Source of the DNA: CAIWTU01 sp963815135
GTDB taxonomy: Bacteria > Desulfobacterota > Desulfuromonadia > Geobacterales > Geobacteraceae
Assembly: GCA_963815135.1 (NCBI GenBank)
Contig: CAWFFO010000009.1
Coordinates: 124,001 to 188,000 of the forward strand
DNA length: 64,000 nt
Reading direction: 5' to 3'
Of this stretch, positions 56,705-64,000 are shown piece after piece. The notes under the pieces are model-generated. The model was not told where the DNA came from, did not search any database, and saw only the letters and a list, made by a program, of their open reading frames with translations. Position 1 is the first letter of the stretch; each line of letters begins with the position of its first letter. The translations under genes and the position numbers were made by a program.

Positions 56705-56817
56705 TTCACAATAAGAATAGGCCTGAAAAAAGCAAATGAACACGTTTTGGCGCGCAAAAATTTCAGCCGGCGTTAAAACGACATTCTGGTTTGAACGGCC
56801 TGATCCGAAAGAGGATA

Positions 56818-57975
56818 ATGAAGATTAATTGCCATGCAACACCGGAAATCATTTCCACCCCTGAGCGGCTCGAAGGCCTGGTCAGGGAGTATGTCCGTGA
56901 AGACCTCGTCGCTTTCGATCTGGAGGCGGATTCCCTGCACCACTACCGGGAAAAGGTCTGTCTTCTCCAGGTTGCCGCCTCATCCGGGGTTTTTCTCATA
57001 GACCCTCTCTCCTTTTCCGATCTCTCTTCCCTTGCCGCTCTGCTGGGAGATTCCAGGGTCCGCAAATTGTTTCACGGCGCCGATTACGATGTCAGGTCAC
57101 TGAAGCGCGACTTTTCCCTGAAGATAAACAATCTCTTCGATACGATGATTGCCTGCCAGTTTCTCGGAGAAAGAGAAGTGGGGCTGGCGGCTGTTCTGAG
57201 AAAACGGTTCGGCGTGGAACTAGACAAGCGGTTCCAGAAAGCGGATTGGAGCAAACGGCCGCTGGACCCGGCCATGATGGAATATGCAGTTGCGGACACA
57301 ACGCTTCTTATTCCGCTTTATCTGCAGCTGGAGGAAGAGCTGGAGAAAAAGGGCAGGCTGTCCTGGGTTGAAGAGGAGTCCGCCCTGGTTTCGCGGGTCA
57401 AGGTTACGGAGCGCAACAAGGAGCCTTTGTTCATGCGCTTCAAGGGGGCGGATAAAATGGATGGGAGAACCCTGGCCGTTCTCGAGGAGCTGCTCAGGTT
57501 GAGGGATGGCAAGGCCCGGCTGTCCGACAGACCTCCCTTCAAGGTACTTTCACACGAGACACTTGCCGCGTTGGCTGAAAAAAAGCCCGTTACGCATGCC
57601 GAACTGCACGGCACCCCCGGACTTTCCCCCAAGCTTTCCGACAGGTATGGAGAAGATATACTCAAAGCAGTAAAAAAAGGGGTCGATCTGTCTGCTGACG
57701 CTCTCCCCCAGTATCCCCGCTCATCACGTCCCAAGAAAAGCGGGGCCGCAAAAGAGTGTTTCGGCATTTTGAAGCAGTGGCGGCAAAGGAAAGCACTTGA
57801 ACTGGGAATGGAAGCCGGTGTGGTCGCCAACAACACTCTTCTGGATGCTTTGTCTGATGCCGCTCCCTTTGACGTGAGCGGCCTTGACAAAATTCCGATG
57901 CTGAGGAACTGGCAGAAAAAGGAATTCGGAGATGAACTGCTGAAGCTTCTCAATAAAGCAGGAGGTGCGTCCTAA
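56818..57975 (+). CDS. rnd: Ribonuclease D
   Basis: 385 residues from ATG 56818 (AAAGAGGAT upstream). 3'-5' exoribonuclease that trims tRNA and other stable RNAs. DEDD residues visible: LVAFDLEADSLHHY, FHGADYDVRSLKRD, and EYAVADTTLLIPLY (DEDDy Tyr). Two HRDC-like helical regions follow (MDGRTLAVLEELLRLRDGKA; LKQWRQRKALELGMEAGVVA). Its last codons overlap the convergent gene by 4 bp. Confidence 0.92.
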   Translation: MKINCHATPEIISTPERLEGLVREYVREDLVAFDLEADSLHHYREKVCLLQVAASSGVFLIDPLSFSDLSSLAALLGDSRVRKLFHGADYDVRSLKRDFSLKINNLFDTMIACQFLGEREVGLAAVLRKRFGVELDKRFQKADWSKRPLDPAMMEYAVADTTLLIPLYLQLEEELEKKGRLSWVEEESALVSRVKVTERNKEPLFMRFKGADKMDGRTLAVLEELLRLRDGKARLSDRPPFKVLSHETLAALAEKKPVTHAELHGTPGLSPKLSDRYGEDILKAVKKGVDLSADALPQYPRSSRPKKSGAAKECFGILKQWRQRKALELGMEAGVVANNTLLDALSDAAPFDVSGLDKIPMLRNWQKKEFGDELLKLLNKAGGAS

Positions 57976-58733
57976 GTTTCCGGCTTGTCCTGTTCCGTCG
58001 TCTCGCCGGTCTGGAAAATCGATTCAAATTCTTTTTCAAAATCCGTGAGGCTGGAAGAATTTTTATTCACTTCATTATTTTTGTTTTCCGCTTCATAGCC
58101 TTCAAAGGAAAAACTGCCCGGATCGAATTCCTTTTCGAAATTTCCCCATTCAGGAGGGGCATCGTCGATAATGTCTGCAGGGTCCAGTTCGCTTACATCA
58201 TCCTGAAGTTTCTCGGGCAGAATTTCTCCAATTACGCCCGTTTCACCAAAGAGGCTGTCTCCTTCTTCGGGTAATGCTGCCGTGGTTCCGGTAAATAACT
58301 GATTTTCCCCCGGTTCGATCGTTTCTTCGTAAAATGAAAAGTCTTCAAGCGGAGCGAGGTTTTCATCATTCGCCGGGGCCGGGGTTCCCGATAGCGGATC
58401 TTCTCCAAAGGAGAAAGCTCCTTCCTGATCGACCGGTTTTACATCCTCTTTCAGAAATTCCAGATCGAATCCCGAAAAAGTGCTGTCGGACGAGGGTGCT
58501 GATTTGCTCTCTTCCGCCACATCCCACGTAAAGGTGTCGCCGGTTTCATCATCCGCCTGAGGCGTTTCCATATTGATCGGCAGGGGCGGGATATTTTCCG
58601 CAATCGGCCGGTTCGCGCTGAATATGACCGGATTGATATTTAAATCCATTTTGAAGGAGGCCAGGCTTTTACCGCATTTTTTGCAATTATCGTGAAATTC
58701 GAAGCTGTTAAATCCGCATTTTGGACATTTCAT
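57972..58733 (-). CDS. Zinc-ribbon protein with long acidic tail
   Basis: 253 residues. The N-terminus MKCPKCGFNSFEFHDNCKKC has two CxxC knuckles. The remaining ~215 residues are acidic and low-complexity (many Asp, Glu, Ser, Pro, Phe), likely disordered. GGAGCAG lies ~5 nt before ATG 58733. Such N-terminal zinc-ribbon plus acidic-tail proteins are common in Geobacter-type genomes; function unknown. Confidence 0.75.
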   Translation of the reverse strand: MKCPKCGFNSFEFHDNCKKCGKSLASFKMDLNINPVIFSANRPIAENIPPLPINMETPQADDETGDTFTWDVAEESKSAPSSDSTFSGFDLEFLKEDVKPVDQEGAFSFGEDPLSGTPAPANDENLAPLEDFSFYEETIEPGENQLFTGTTAALPEEGDSLFGETGVIGEILPEKLQDDVSELDPADIIDDAPPEWGNFEKEFDPGSFSFEGYEAENKNNEVNKNSSSLTDFEKEFESIFQTGETTEQDKPET

Positions 58734-58827
58734 CTCTCTGCTCCTTTTATGGCACTATGCCGCAGGGCCTGTCAGTCTGCCAGTAAATTATGAATGCTTC
58801 CATGCAACTCATGTACCCGACAACTTC

Positions 58828-59568
58828 CTAACCCAAATCTCCCCAGAAAAACTGCAGGATTGCCAGTATGGCGACTGCAGCGGTTTCGGTCCTCAATATC
58901 CTGCTTCCCATGGTTACCGGGATGAAACCGTTGGCAACTGCTGTTTCCGCTTCTTTCTCCGTCAGCCCACCCTCGGGTCCGACCATAACGGCAATACTGT
59001 CGGGAGCGGGAATTTCTGAGAGAACTGTTTTGAGCCCGTTGGACTTTTCTTTCTCCCAAAGCAGCAACTTCAAGGGCTGCCGGGATATTGCCGCTATTTG
59101 CGAAAAATCGATCACCGGCGAGATGTCCGGGGACATGGAGCGGTTCGACTGACGGGCGGCCTCGAGGGCGATTCGACGCCAGCGGGCAATTCTCTCTTCC
59201 TCGCGTTCCCGTGCCGGCCTGGGAATAGAACGGCTTGCAACAAAGGGAATAATTTCGGAAACACCCAGTTCAGTTCCCTTTTGCAAGATGAATTCCATTT
59301 TGTTTCCCTTGGGGAGTCCCTGGAAAAGAGTTATGGCAATGCCGGTTTTCCCGCATTGTCCATGCATAGTCTTTTCAATTGTTGCGGTGAGTACAGATTT
59401 TTCGATGCTGCTGATAACACCGGTATAGTTCGAGCCTTCTTCATCCGTGAAGATGACTCTTGTGCCGATTTTAAGACGCAACACCTTGACCATGTGACGA
59501 AAAAGGTTACCCGTGATGCAGGCGCTTCCGTCACGGATTACTTCCCTGCTTATGAAAAAACGGCGCAT
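58828..59568 (-). CDS. rsmE: 16S rRNA (uracil(1498)-N3)-methyltransferase
   Basis: 246 residues. N-terminal PUA-like domain (FRHMVKVLRLKIGTRVIFTD) and a C-terminal SPOUT knot (IAVMVGPEGGLTEKEAETA; MGSRILRTETAAVAILA) that binds SAM. It starts 3 bp after the prmA stop, an operon arrangement seen in many bacteria. Confidence 0.94.
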   Translation of the reverse strand: MRRFFISREVIRDGSACITGNLFRHMVKVLRLKIGTRVIFTDEEGSNYTGVISSIEKSVLTATIEKTMHGQCGKTGIAITLFQGLPKGNKMEFILQKGTELGVSEIIPFVASRSIPRPAREREEERIARWRRIALEAARQSNRSMSPDISPVIDFSQIAAISRQPLKLLLWEKEKSNGLKTVLSEIPAPDSIAVMVGPEGGLTEKEAETAVANGFIPVTMGSRILRTETAAVAILAILQFFWGDLG

Positions 59569-59571
59569 GAT

Positions 59572-60513
59572 CTAGTATCCCATGCGGTATGTCAGGCAAC
59601 TCCATTCCGCATCCCGTGATATCTCCGTCAATGTTATCCCGGGAACAGTGAAACCACTCAGTACCAGATCTTCCTTTTCCGTCAATATTCCCGAGAGTAT
59701 GAGATAGCCGCCGGGACGTATCTTTCCTGTCAGTTCACCGGCCATCTTTACCAGTTCCTCTGCCAGGATGTTGGCAACGACAATGTCGTAAACCCCTTCG
59801 ACCAAAGATATGGGGGTATCCGAAACCGATATGGAAGATTCACATCCGTTCATAATGATGTTGTCCATTGCCACCGATACAGCCTGTGAGTCGATATCTA
59901 TTGCGGTAACATGACTCGCGCCGAGTTTTGCCGCTGTAATGGCAAGGATTCCCGATCCTGTTCCGACATCAAGAATATGGCCGGGGTTGTCAGGTCCTGC
60001 ATCCGTGAATTCCCCTTCCCTGAAAAAAATCTTTTCCAGAACTTCCATGCACAGCCTGGTGGTGGAGTGGGATCCGGTACCGAACGCCATGCCCGGGTCA
60101 AGCACCAGGATGATATCGGAGGGGGCATGCGGATATTCTTCCCAGGTCGGTTTCACAACCAGTCTTCTGCCGATTCTGGCCGGTTTGAAATGGGTCTTCC
60201 AGTTGTTGCTCCAATCTTCTTCTTTTATATATATAACATTGGGTTCCGCGGATTTGTATCCCGGGTATTCCGCACCGGTTTTATCAAGATAAAGAGCGAC
60301 CCGTGCCATTATCTCCGCCAGTGTGTCGTCCGCTTCGAAAAAAGCGGTTACCGTCCGCGATGTCGGCTCTTGCAGCGAGTCTATGGAAAAAGTATCTAAT
60401 GTCAGGTTTTCCGTGATTATGCCGTCTGGAGAGAATTCGAGCAGAAATTCTGAAAAGTCGTCAACCATTGCTTCCGGTACTGCGTATGAAACCTGTGCCC
60501 ATGTTTTGGTCAT
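59572..60513 (-). CDS. prmA: Ribosomal protein L11 methyltransferase
   Basis: 313 residues. N-terminal substrate domain and C-terminal class I methyltransferase: LDPGMAFGTGSHSTTRLCME, ILDVGTGSGILAITAAKLGA (motif I), VVANILAEELV (NPPY-like). Trimethylates L11. First gene of the prmA-rsmE pair. Confidence 0.94.
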   Translation of the reverse strand: MTKTWAQVSYAVPEAMVDDFSEFLLEFSPDGIITENLTLDTFSIDSLQEPTSRTVTAFFEADDTLAEIMARVALYLDKTGAEYPGYKSAEPNVIYIKEEDWSNNWKTHFKPARIGRRLVVKPTWEEYPHAPSDIILVLDPGMAFGTGSHSTTRLCMEVLEKIFFREGEFTDAGPDNPGHILDVGTGSGILAITAAKLGASHVTAIDIDSQAVSVAMDNIIMNGCESSISVSDTPISLVEGVYDIVVANILAEELVKMAGELTGKIRPGGYLILSGILTEKEDLVLSGFTVPGITLTEISRDAEWSCLTYRMGY

Positions 60514-60667
60514 TTTTTCCTCGAGACAAAGCGACTGTTTGTCGTTCCAGTCCGGACCCTGAATTTGTGTGGTCCAAATTTGTTATGTAATTTAAGCAGT
60601 TAAGTGTGGATACGCTCTTATTATCGCGCTAACTTAACAAAATTTATAAACAATGGCAATTAAAACC

Positions 60668-60735
60668 TTGACAAACTCACATATCTGGAGTGTAATTCTC
60701 ATTAAAATTGAGATTTTGACTTGTGACATTATAAA
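60668..60735 (+). promoter_or_regulatory. Two sigma-70 promoters in series
   Basis: P1: TTGACA 60668-60673, 17 bp, TGTAAT 60691-60696. P2: TTGAGA 60708-60713, 16 bp, TATAAA 60730-60735. Between them lies a small inverted repeat (TCTCATTAAAATTGAGA), and upstream GTTAAGT/ACTTAAC. Both point into 500+ bp without a convincing gene (60736-61250). Confidence 0.6.
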
Positions 60736-61149
60736 TAGGAAATCTTGGCCGGGTTCCATCAGCAGCGTTCAACTAAAGTTTTCTGTGATTATCCCCTGTG
60801 ATTGAATCTGAGCATATATGGCTGGATGTATCGATACGGGTCGCTATATATGATTTAGGATATAATTGCCGGAATTTATATTACATTCGGCAGAAATTTT
60901 TCGTTCCTAATTCGTATCTGAATATATACCGGTTTAGAGTGACAGTATACTTTATGCCGATCCTCCTGTCACCTCCCCATCGAAAGGGTGGAAGATTGCA
61001 TTTAAAATCCTTCTCCCCCGGCTTCGCTCCATTTCTGGCAGAAATGAAAAAGTGCGGCAGCCGTAGAAATGATTTCCTGAGAATACTTAAGCCAATCATG
61101 ACAGCTGTCCGATTTGAATTATAGATTGTTAGGTCGATTTTCGGCATTG

Positions 61150-61262
61150 TATAGCCTCGTGAACAGGCACTGCAAGGTCTGAAGAGACCTGATAGAGGCG
61201 CTAGGAAAGATATCCGGCACGGATAGCCGGAGAAAGGAGGTGTAGTTGGACGTCGAAGAAAA
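61150..61262 (+). ncRNA. Possible structured RNA upstream of response regulator
   Basis: Nested complementary segments: an outer TAGCCTC / GAGGCGCTA pairing, an inner AGGTCT-GAAG-AGACCT hairpin, then TATCC-GGCAC-GGATA, then AAAGGAGGTG. The last could serve a tiny frame from TTG 61247 (10 codons). No match to riboswitch consensus sequences that I can recall. The remaining part of the 60514-61567 gap shows no supported gene. Confidence 0.3.
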
Positions 61263-61567
61263 TTCGGCATCCCGGTAAATTCGTCATTTACAGGGTGGTT
61301 AAAAACAGGTCGATATTTTTATTAAATTTGTTTTATTTATTGCAGGCTTAAAAAAATATGTTAGCATTTAATGAGCGTATTAACAGGAGAACGGGCTTAA
61401 GAATGTTTACCCTGCAATATTGGCTAGTTATACCGTGAAATTTGAAGCTTCCGGTGTTTTTCGATTGTTAATTCTGTAATTGTGTTGATGATTTAGCGGG
61501 AAATGCCCGCAGCAGATCAAACAGCGAATTTTTTGAGCTGATAAAATTATATGCGAGGTGTATAAAA

Positions 61568-62239
61568 ATGAAAATTCTGGTCATTGAAGATGAAAAAAAG
61601 GTGGCGAATTTTATCAAGCGCGGGCTCGAAGAAGAAAAATACGAAGTAGATACCGCAAATGATGGAGAGTCAGGACTGCAGATGGCGGTAGGAAGTTCTT
61701 ACAGCCTTCTCATCCTGGACGTAATGCTGCCGAAAAGAGACGGAATGAGCGTAGTGAAGGAGTTACGGGCGAGAAAGATCATGGTGCCGGTTCTGATGCT
61801 GACCGCTAAGGATTCCCTGGATGATATCGTGGCCGGTCTCAATTCCGGGTCGGATGATTATCTGACCAAGCCGTTTGCCTTTGCCGAGCTTCTTGCCAGG
61901 GTTGGGGCACTGCTGCGCAGGACCGAACAGGAGAGGGGAGCGGAAATACATTTCTCCGATCTGCGTCTCGATCCGGTAACACACAAGGTGTGGAGAAAAG
62001 AGAAAGAAATCGATCTCACCGCCAAGGAGTATTCGCTTCTCGAATTCTTCATGCGCAATCCGAACCAGGTTCTGACAAGAACAACCATAGCCGAGAATGT
62101 CTGGGACTATGTTTTTGACAGTTTTACCAACATAATCGATGTCTATGTCAATTATCTGCGCAAGAAGGTTGATCGTGACTCCGACAAGAAGCTGATCCAC
62201 ACCGTCAGGGGTCTCGGTTACATTCTGAAGGAAGAATAG
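61568..62239 (+). CDS. OmpR/PhoB-family response regulator
   Basis: 223 residues; GAGG at 61554-61557, about 10 nt before ATG 61568. Receiver domain with acidic pair ED (IEDEKK), phospho-acceptor Asp in LLILDVMLPKRDG, Thr in MLTAKDS and Lys in DYLTKPF; then a winged-helix DNA-binding domain (LTAKEYSLLEFFMRNPNQVL; VDVYVNYLRKK-type segment). No histidine kinase is next to it; a DegP-type protease gene follows after a terminator. A role in envelope stress is only a guess from position. Confidence 0.93.
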   Translation: MKILVIEDEKKVANFIKRGLEEEKYEVDTANDGESGLQMAVGSSYSLLILDVMLPKRDGMSVVKELRARKIMVPVLMLTAKDSLDDIVAGLNSGSDDYLTKPFAFAELLARVGALLRRTEQERGAEIHFSDLRLDPVTHKVWRKEKEIDLTAKEYSLLEFFMRNPNQVLTRTTIAENVWDYVFDSFTNIIDVYVNYLRKKVDRDSDKKLIHTVRGLGYILKEE

Positions 62240-62322
62240 CAGCTTTATACCGGGCCAGCCATCCTTTCCCGGTTCGGAAGCAAATGGCCGGAATAATTTC
62301 TTATTTCTATTTGCGGCTGTAT

Positions 62323-62368
62323 AATGCCCTGTTTCACAAACTGTGGAAAAGGGCATTTTCGTTTTATT
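62323..62368 (+). terminator. Terminator of response regulator
   Basis: AATGCCCT / AGGGCATT stem with a 19-nt loop containing a smaller TTTCACA/TGTGGAAA pairing, then TTCGTTTTATTT. Confidence 0.7.
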
Positions 62369-62414
62369 TCATCGGCTGAAGCCTTGCCCGGCTTGCGTTT
62401 CCGCAGTCAGGTGG

Positions 62415-62443
62415 TTGACAAACATATCCAACGCAATTAAATT
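62415..62443 (+). promoter_or_regulatory. Promoter of degP-like gene
   Basis: TTGACA 62415-62420, 17-bp spacer, TAAATT 62438-62443, about 190 bp before the start codon. Confidence 0.55.
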
Positions 62444-62632
62444 ATAAACGGCTCTGTTGAAAAGACTTTCCATGGTTTTACGACAGCTTTTGTCGTGTGA
62501 AGATGTTGCCGCTTCTGCGTGTAGCAAGATATGCACCTATGTTAATCCTGTTTTTTCCGGCACTGCGTCACGTTATTTCAGAACGTGCTTTTTGCCAGTC
62601 AAAACATCAACCACACATTTAGGGAGGAATGA

Positions 62633-64000
62633 ATGATGGTTAAAACCTTGCGAACAATCACTGTTGCAGCCTGTTTTCTGGCCCTGCCAGGTATGGCCGC
62701 CCAAGCGAAAACACTGGTTCCCGATTTTGTTGCCCTTGCCAAAAATGACAAGCCGACAGTCGTAAATATCAGTTCTTCCAAGATAATCAGACCACAGACG
62801 CCGTTCAGGGGGTCCCCCTCGAACCCCTATGGACAACATGACCCATTCCAGGATTTCTTCAACAGGTTTTTTCAAAATATGCCCCAGCATCCATATACTT
62901 CGCGCAGCCTCGGGTCGGGATTCATCATCAGTGATGACGGATATATACTGACCAATTACCATGTGGTGTCCGGTGCCGACGAAGTTAAGGTAAGACTCTC
63001 GGATTCAAGGGAATTCAAGGCAGAAGTCAAGGGCTGGGACGACAAACTGGATCTGGCCCTGCTCAAGATCAGCGCCAAGGATCACCTGCCGGTGGCAAAA
63101 CTCGGCGACAGCGACAAGACGCAAGTCGGCGAATGGGTAATGGCCATAGGCAACCCGTTCGGGCTGGGGCAGACTGTCACCGCCGGAATAGTCAGCGCCA
63201 AGGAGAGGGTAATCGGCAGTGGACCGTATGACGATTTTATCCAGACCGACGCTTCCATTAATCCGGGCAATTCGGGCGGCCCCCTGATAAATGCCGAAGG
63301 TGAAGTTATCGGCATCAACACCGCGATAGTGGCGGGTGGCCAGGGAATCGGTTTTGCCATTCCCATAAATATGGCGAAATCCGTAATAAGCCAGCTGAAG
63401 GAAAAAGGCAAGGTTACCAGGGGCTGGCTGGGTGTGGGCATACAAGCCGTCACGCCTGACCTGGCTAAATCCTTCGGCCTGAAAGAGAAGGGCGGCGCCC
63501 TGGTTTCGGAGGTCATGAAAAACAGTCCTGCCGAGAAAGCCGGCTTCAAGAGCGGGGATGTAATCACGGAATTCAACGGAAAGAAAATACACGAGATGAA
63601 CGAGCTTCCCCTCATAGTCGCTTCCACCCCGGTGGGCAAGAAGGTAAAGGTTGTGATAATAAGAGACGGCAAAACCCTTGATAAGACTGTTGTTATTGAA
63701 GCGATGAAAGAAGCCGCAACTGAAGGTAAGAGTGCTGTCGTCAAGGAGAAGCTTGGCATGACGGTATCGGCCCTTACCCCCGAGCTGGCGGCGAAACTTG
63801 GAATTAAGGAGACCGCCGGAGTAGTTGTGACCGAAGTGAAGGCGGGAAGCGCTGCCGATGAGGCGGGGATCTCCGCCGGTGACATACTCAAAGAGGTGGA
63901 CGGGGTCCGGATCGGCTCTGTAGCGGACTTTGAAAAGGCCCTGTCTTCCTATAAAAAAGGCAGCATAGTCAGACTGCTGCTGCAGCGCGGAGATTCCGCC
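62633..64000 (+). CDS. degP: DegP/HtrA periplasmic serine protease (3' end outside window)
   Basis: About 456 residues visible from ATG 62633 (ATG 62636 in frame), with GGAGG 5 nt upstream. Signal peptide (ITVAACFLALPGMAAQA). Trypsin-like domain with the catalytic triad: His in ILTNYHVVSG, Asp in DDKLDLALLK, Ser in NPGNSGGPLIN. Two PDZ domains follow (GWLGVGIQAVTPDLA...; LGMTVSALTPELAAKL...), the second cut by the window edge. Degrades or refolds misfolded envelope proteins. DegP versus DegQ cannot be settled. Confidence 0.93.
   Translation, partial: MMVKTLRTITVAACFLALPGMAAQAKTLVPDFVALAKNDKPTVVNISSSKIIRPQTPFRGSPSNPYGQHDPFQDFFNRFFQNMPQHPYTSRSLGSGFIISDDGYILTNYHVVSGADEVKVRLSDSREFKAEVKGWDDKLDLALLKISAKDHLPVAKLGDSDKTQVGEWVMAIGNPFGLGQTVTAGIVSAKERVIGSGPYDDFIQTDASINPGNSGGPLINAEGEVIGINTAIVAGGQGIGFAIPINMAKSVISQLKEKGKVTRGWLGVGIQAVTPDLAKSFGLKEKGGALVSEVMKNSPAEKAGFKSGDVITEFNGKKIHEMNELPLIVASTPVGKKVKVVIIRDGKTLDKTVVIEAMKEAATEGKSAVVKEKLGMTVSALTPELAAKLGIKETAGVVVTEVKAGSAADEAGISAGDILKEVDGVRIGSVADFEKALSSYKKGSIVRLLLQRGDSA

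Noticed and set aside
60798..61124. 108-codon forward frame in the 1-kb gap
   Set aside because: No ribosome-binding site and no coherent domain; it overlaps the predicted RNA leader.
61150..61262. c-di-GMP (GEMM) or cobalamin riboswitch
   Set aside because: Neither the ACGCACAGGGCAAACC-type core nor the cobalamin box is present; only generic stems are seen.

Overview
This 64-kb window looks like chromosome of a Geobacter-type dissimilatory metal reducer (Geobacterales, Desulfobacterota). That rests on gene content, not on a database match: a tandem pair of OmbB/OmaB/OmcB-like porin-cytochrome cassettes with 8 and 12 haem motifs, menaquinone synthesis by the futalosine route, a CIRCE-controlled rpoH, several HD-GYP proteins, and dispersed heptamer and palindromic repeats between genes. 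No rRNA, CRISPR array, prophage or intact insertion sequence was seen.

Layout. 0-9.4 kb: partial MFS transporter, pepN, an HD-GYP protein, trxB, a zinc-type CDF exporter followed closely by ilvA. 9.6-13.4 kb: a secreted basic protein and a two-gene operon (HEAT-repeat protein plus HD-GYP protein) sharing an unnamed N-terminal module with the first HD-GYP protein. 13.8-18.2 kb: a possible three-gene operon (sugar-nucleotide-transferase-like protein, YbjQ protein, 2H-phosphoesterase/HAD fusion), a lipoprotein, and folE2 at the end of a DEAD-helicase-queC-folE2 operon (17.3-20.3 kb). 20.5-24.3 kb: trmB, truD, an IclR regulator, coaE.

24.6-35.6 kb is the most distinctive part. Two successive cassettes each encode an outer-membrane barrel, a periplasmic octahaem cytochrome and a dodecahaem outer-membrane lipoprotein, which together would carry electrons across the outer membrane. 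A TonB-like/DUF3108 protein follows. As given, at least twelve single-base indels plus two in-frame stops interrupt five of these seven genes, while all the other complete genes read cleanly. This is either local sequence/assembly error in a duplicated locus or real decay.

35.8-48.5 kb: ilvE, rpoH under a perfect CIRCE operator, pdxA, mtgA, a lower-GC accessory islet (Hcp with a C-terminal extension, a secreted protein and two small membrane proteins), a PP-loop tRNA-thiolation-like enzyme, a Walker-less GspE/PilB relative next to pilT, and a TPR protein. 48.7-50.5 kb: tRNA-Pro(CGG), an IS3 transposase fragment, a small barrel, and a decayed copy of the tRNA and its promoter, which suggests an old insertion. 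50.6-60.5 kb: a B12-binding radical SAM enzyme and a PagL-like lipid A deacylase, the menaquinone block (ubiA/mqnP-type, ubiX-type, mqnE, mqnC), RNase D, and prmA-rsmE. 60.5-64 kb: a 1-kb non-coding stretch with two promoters and a predicted structured RNA, an orphan OmpR-type response regulator and the start of a DegP/HtrA protease.
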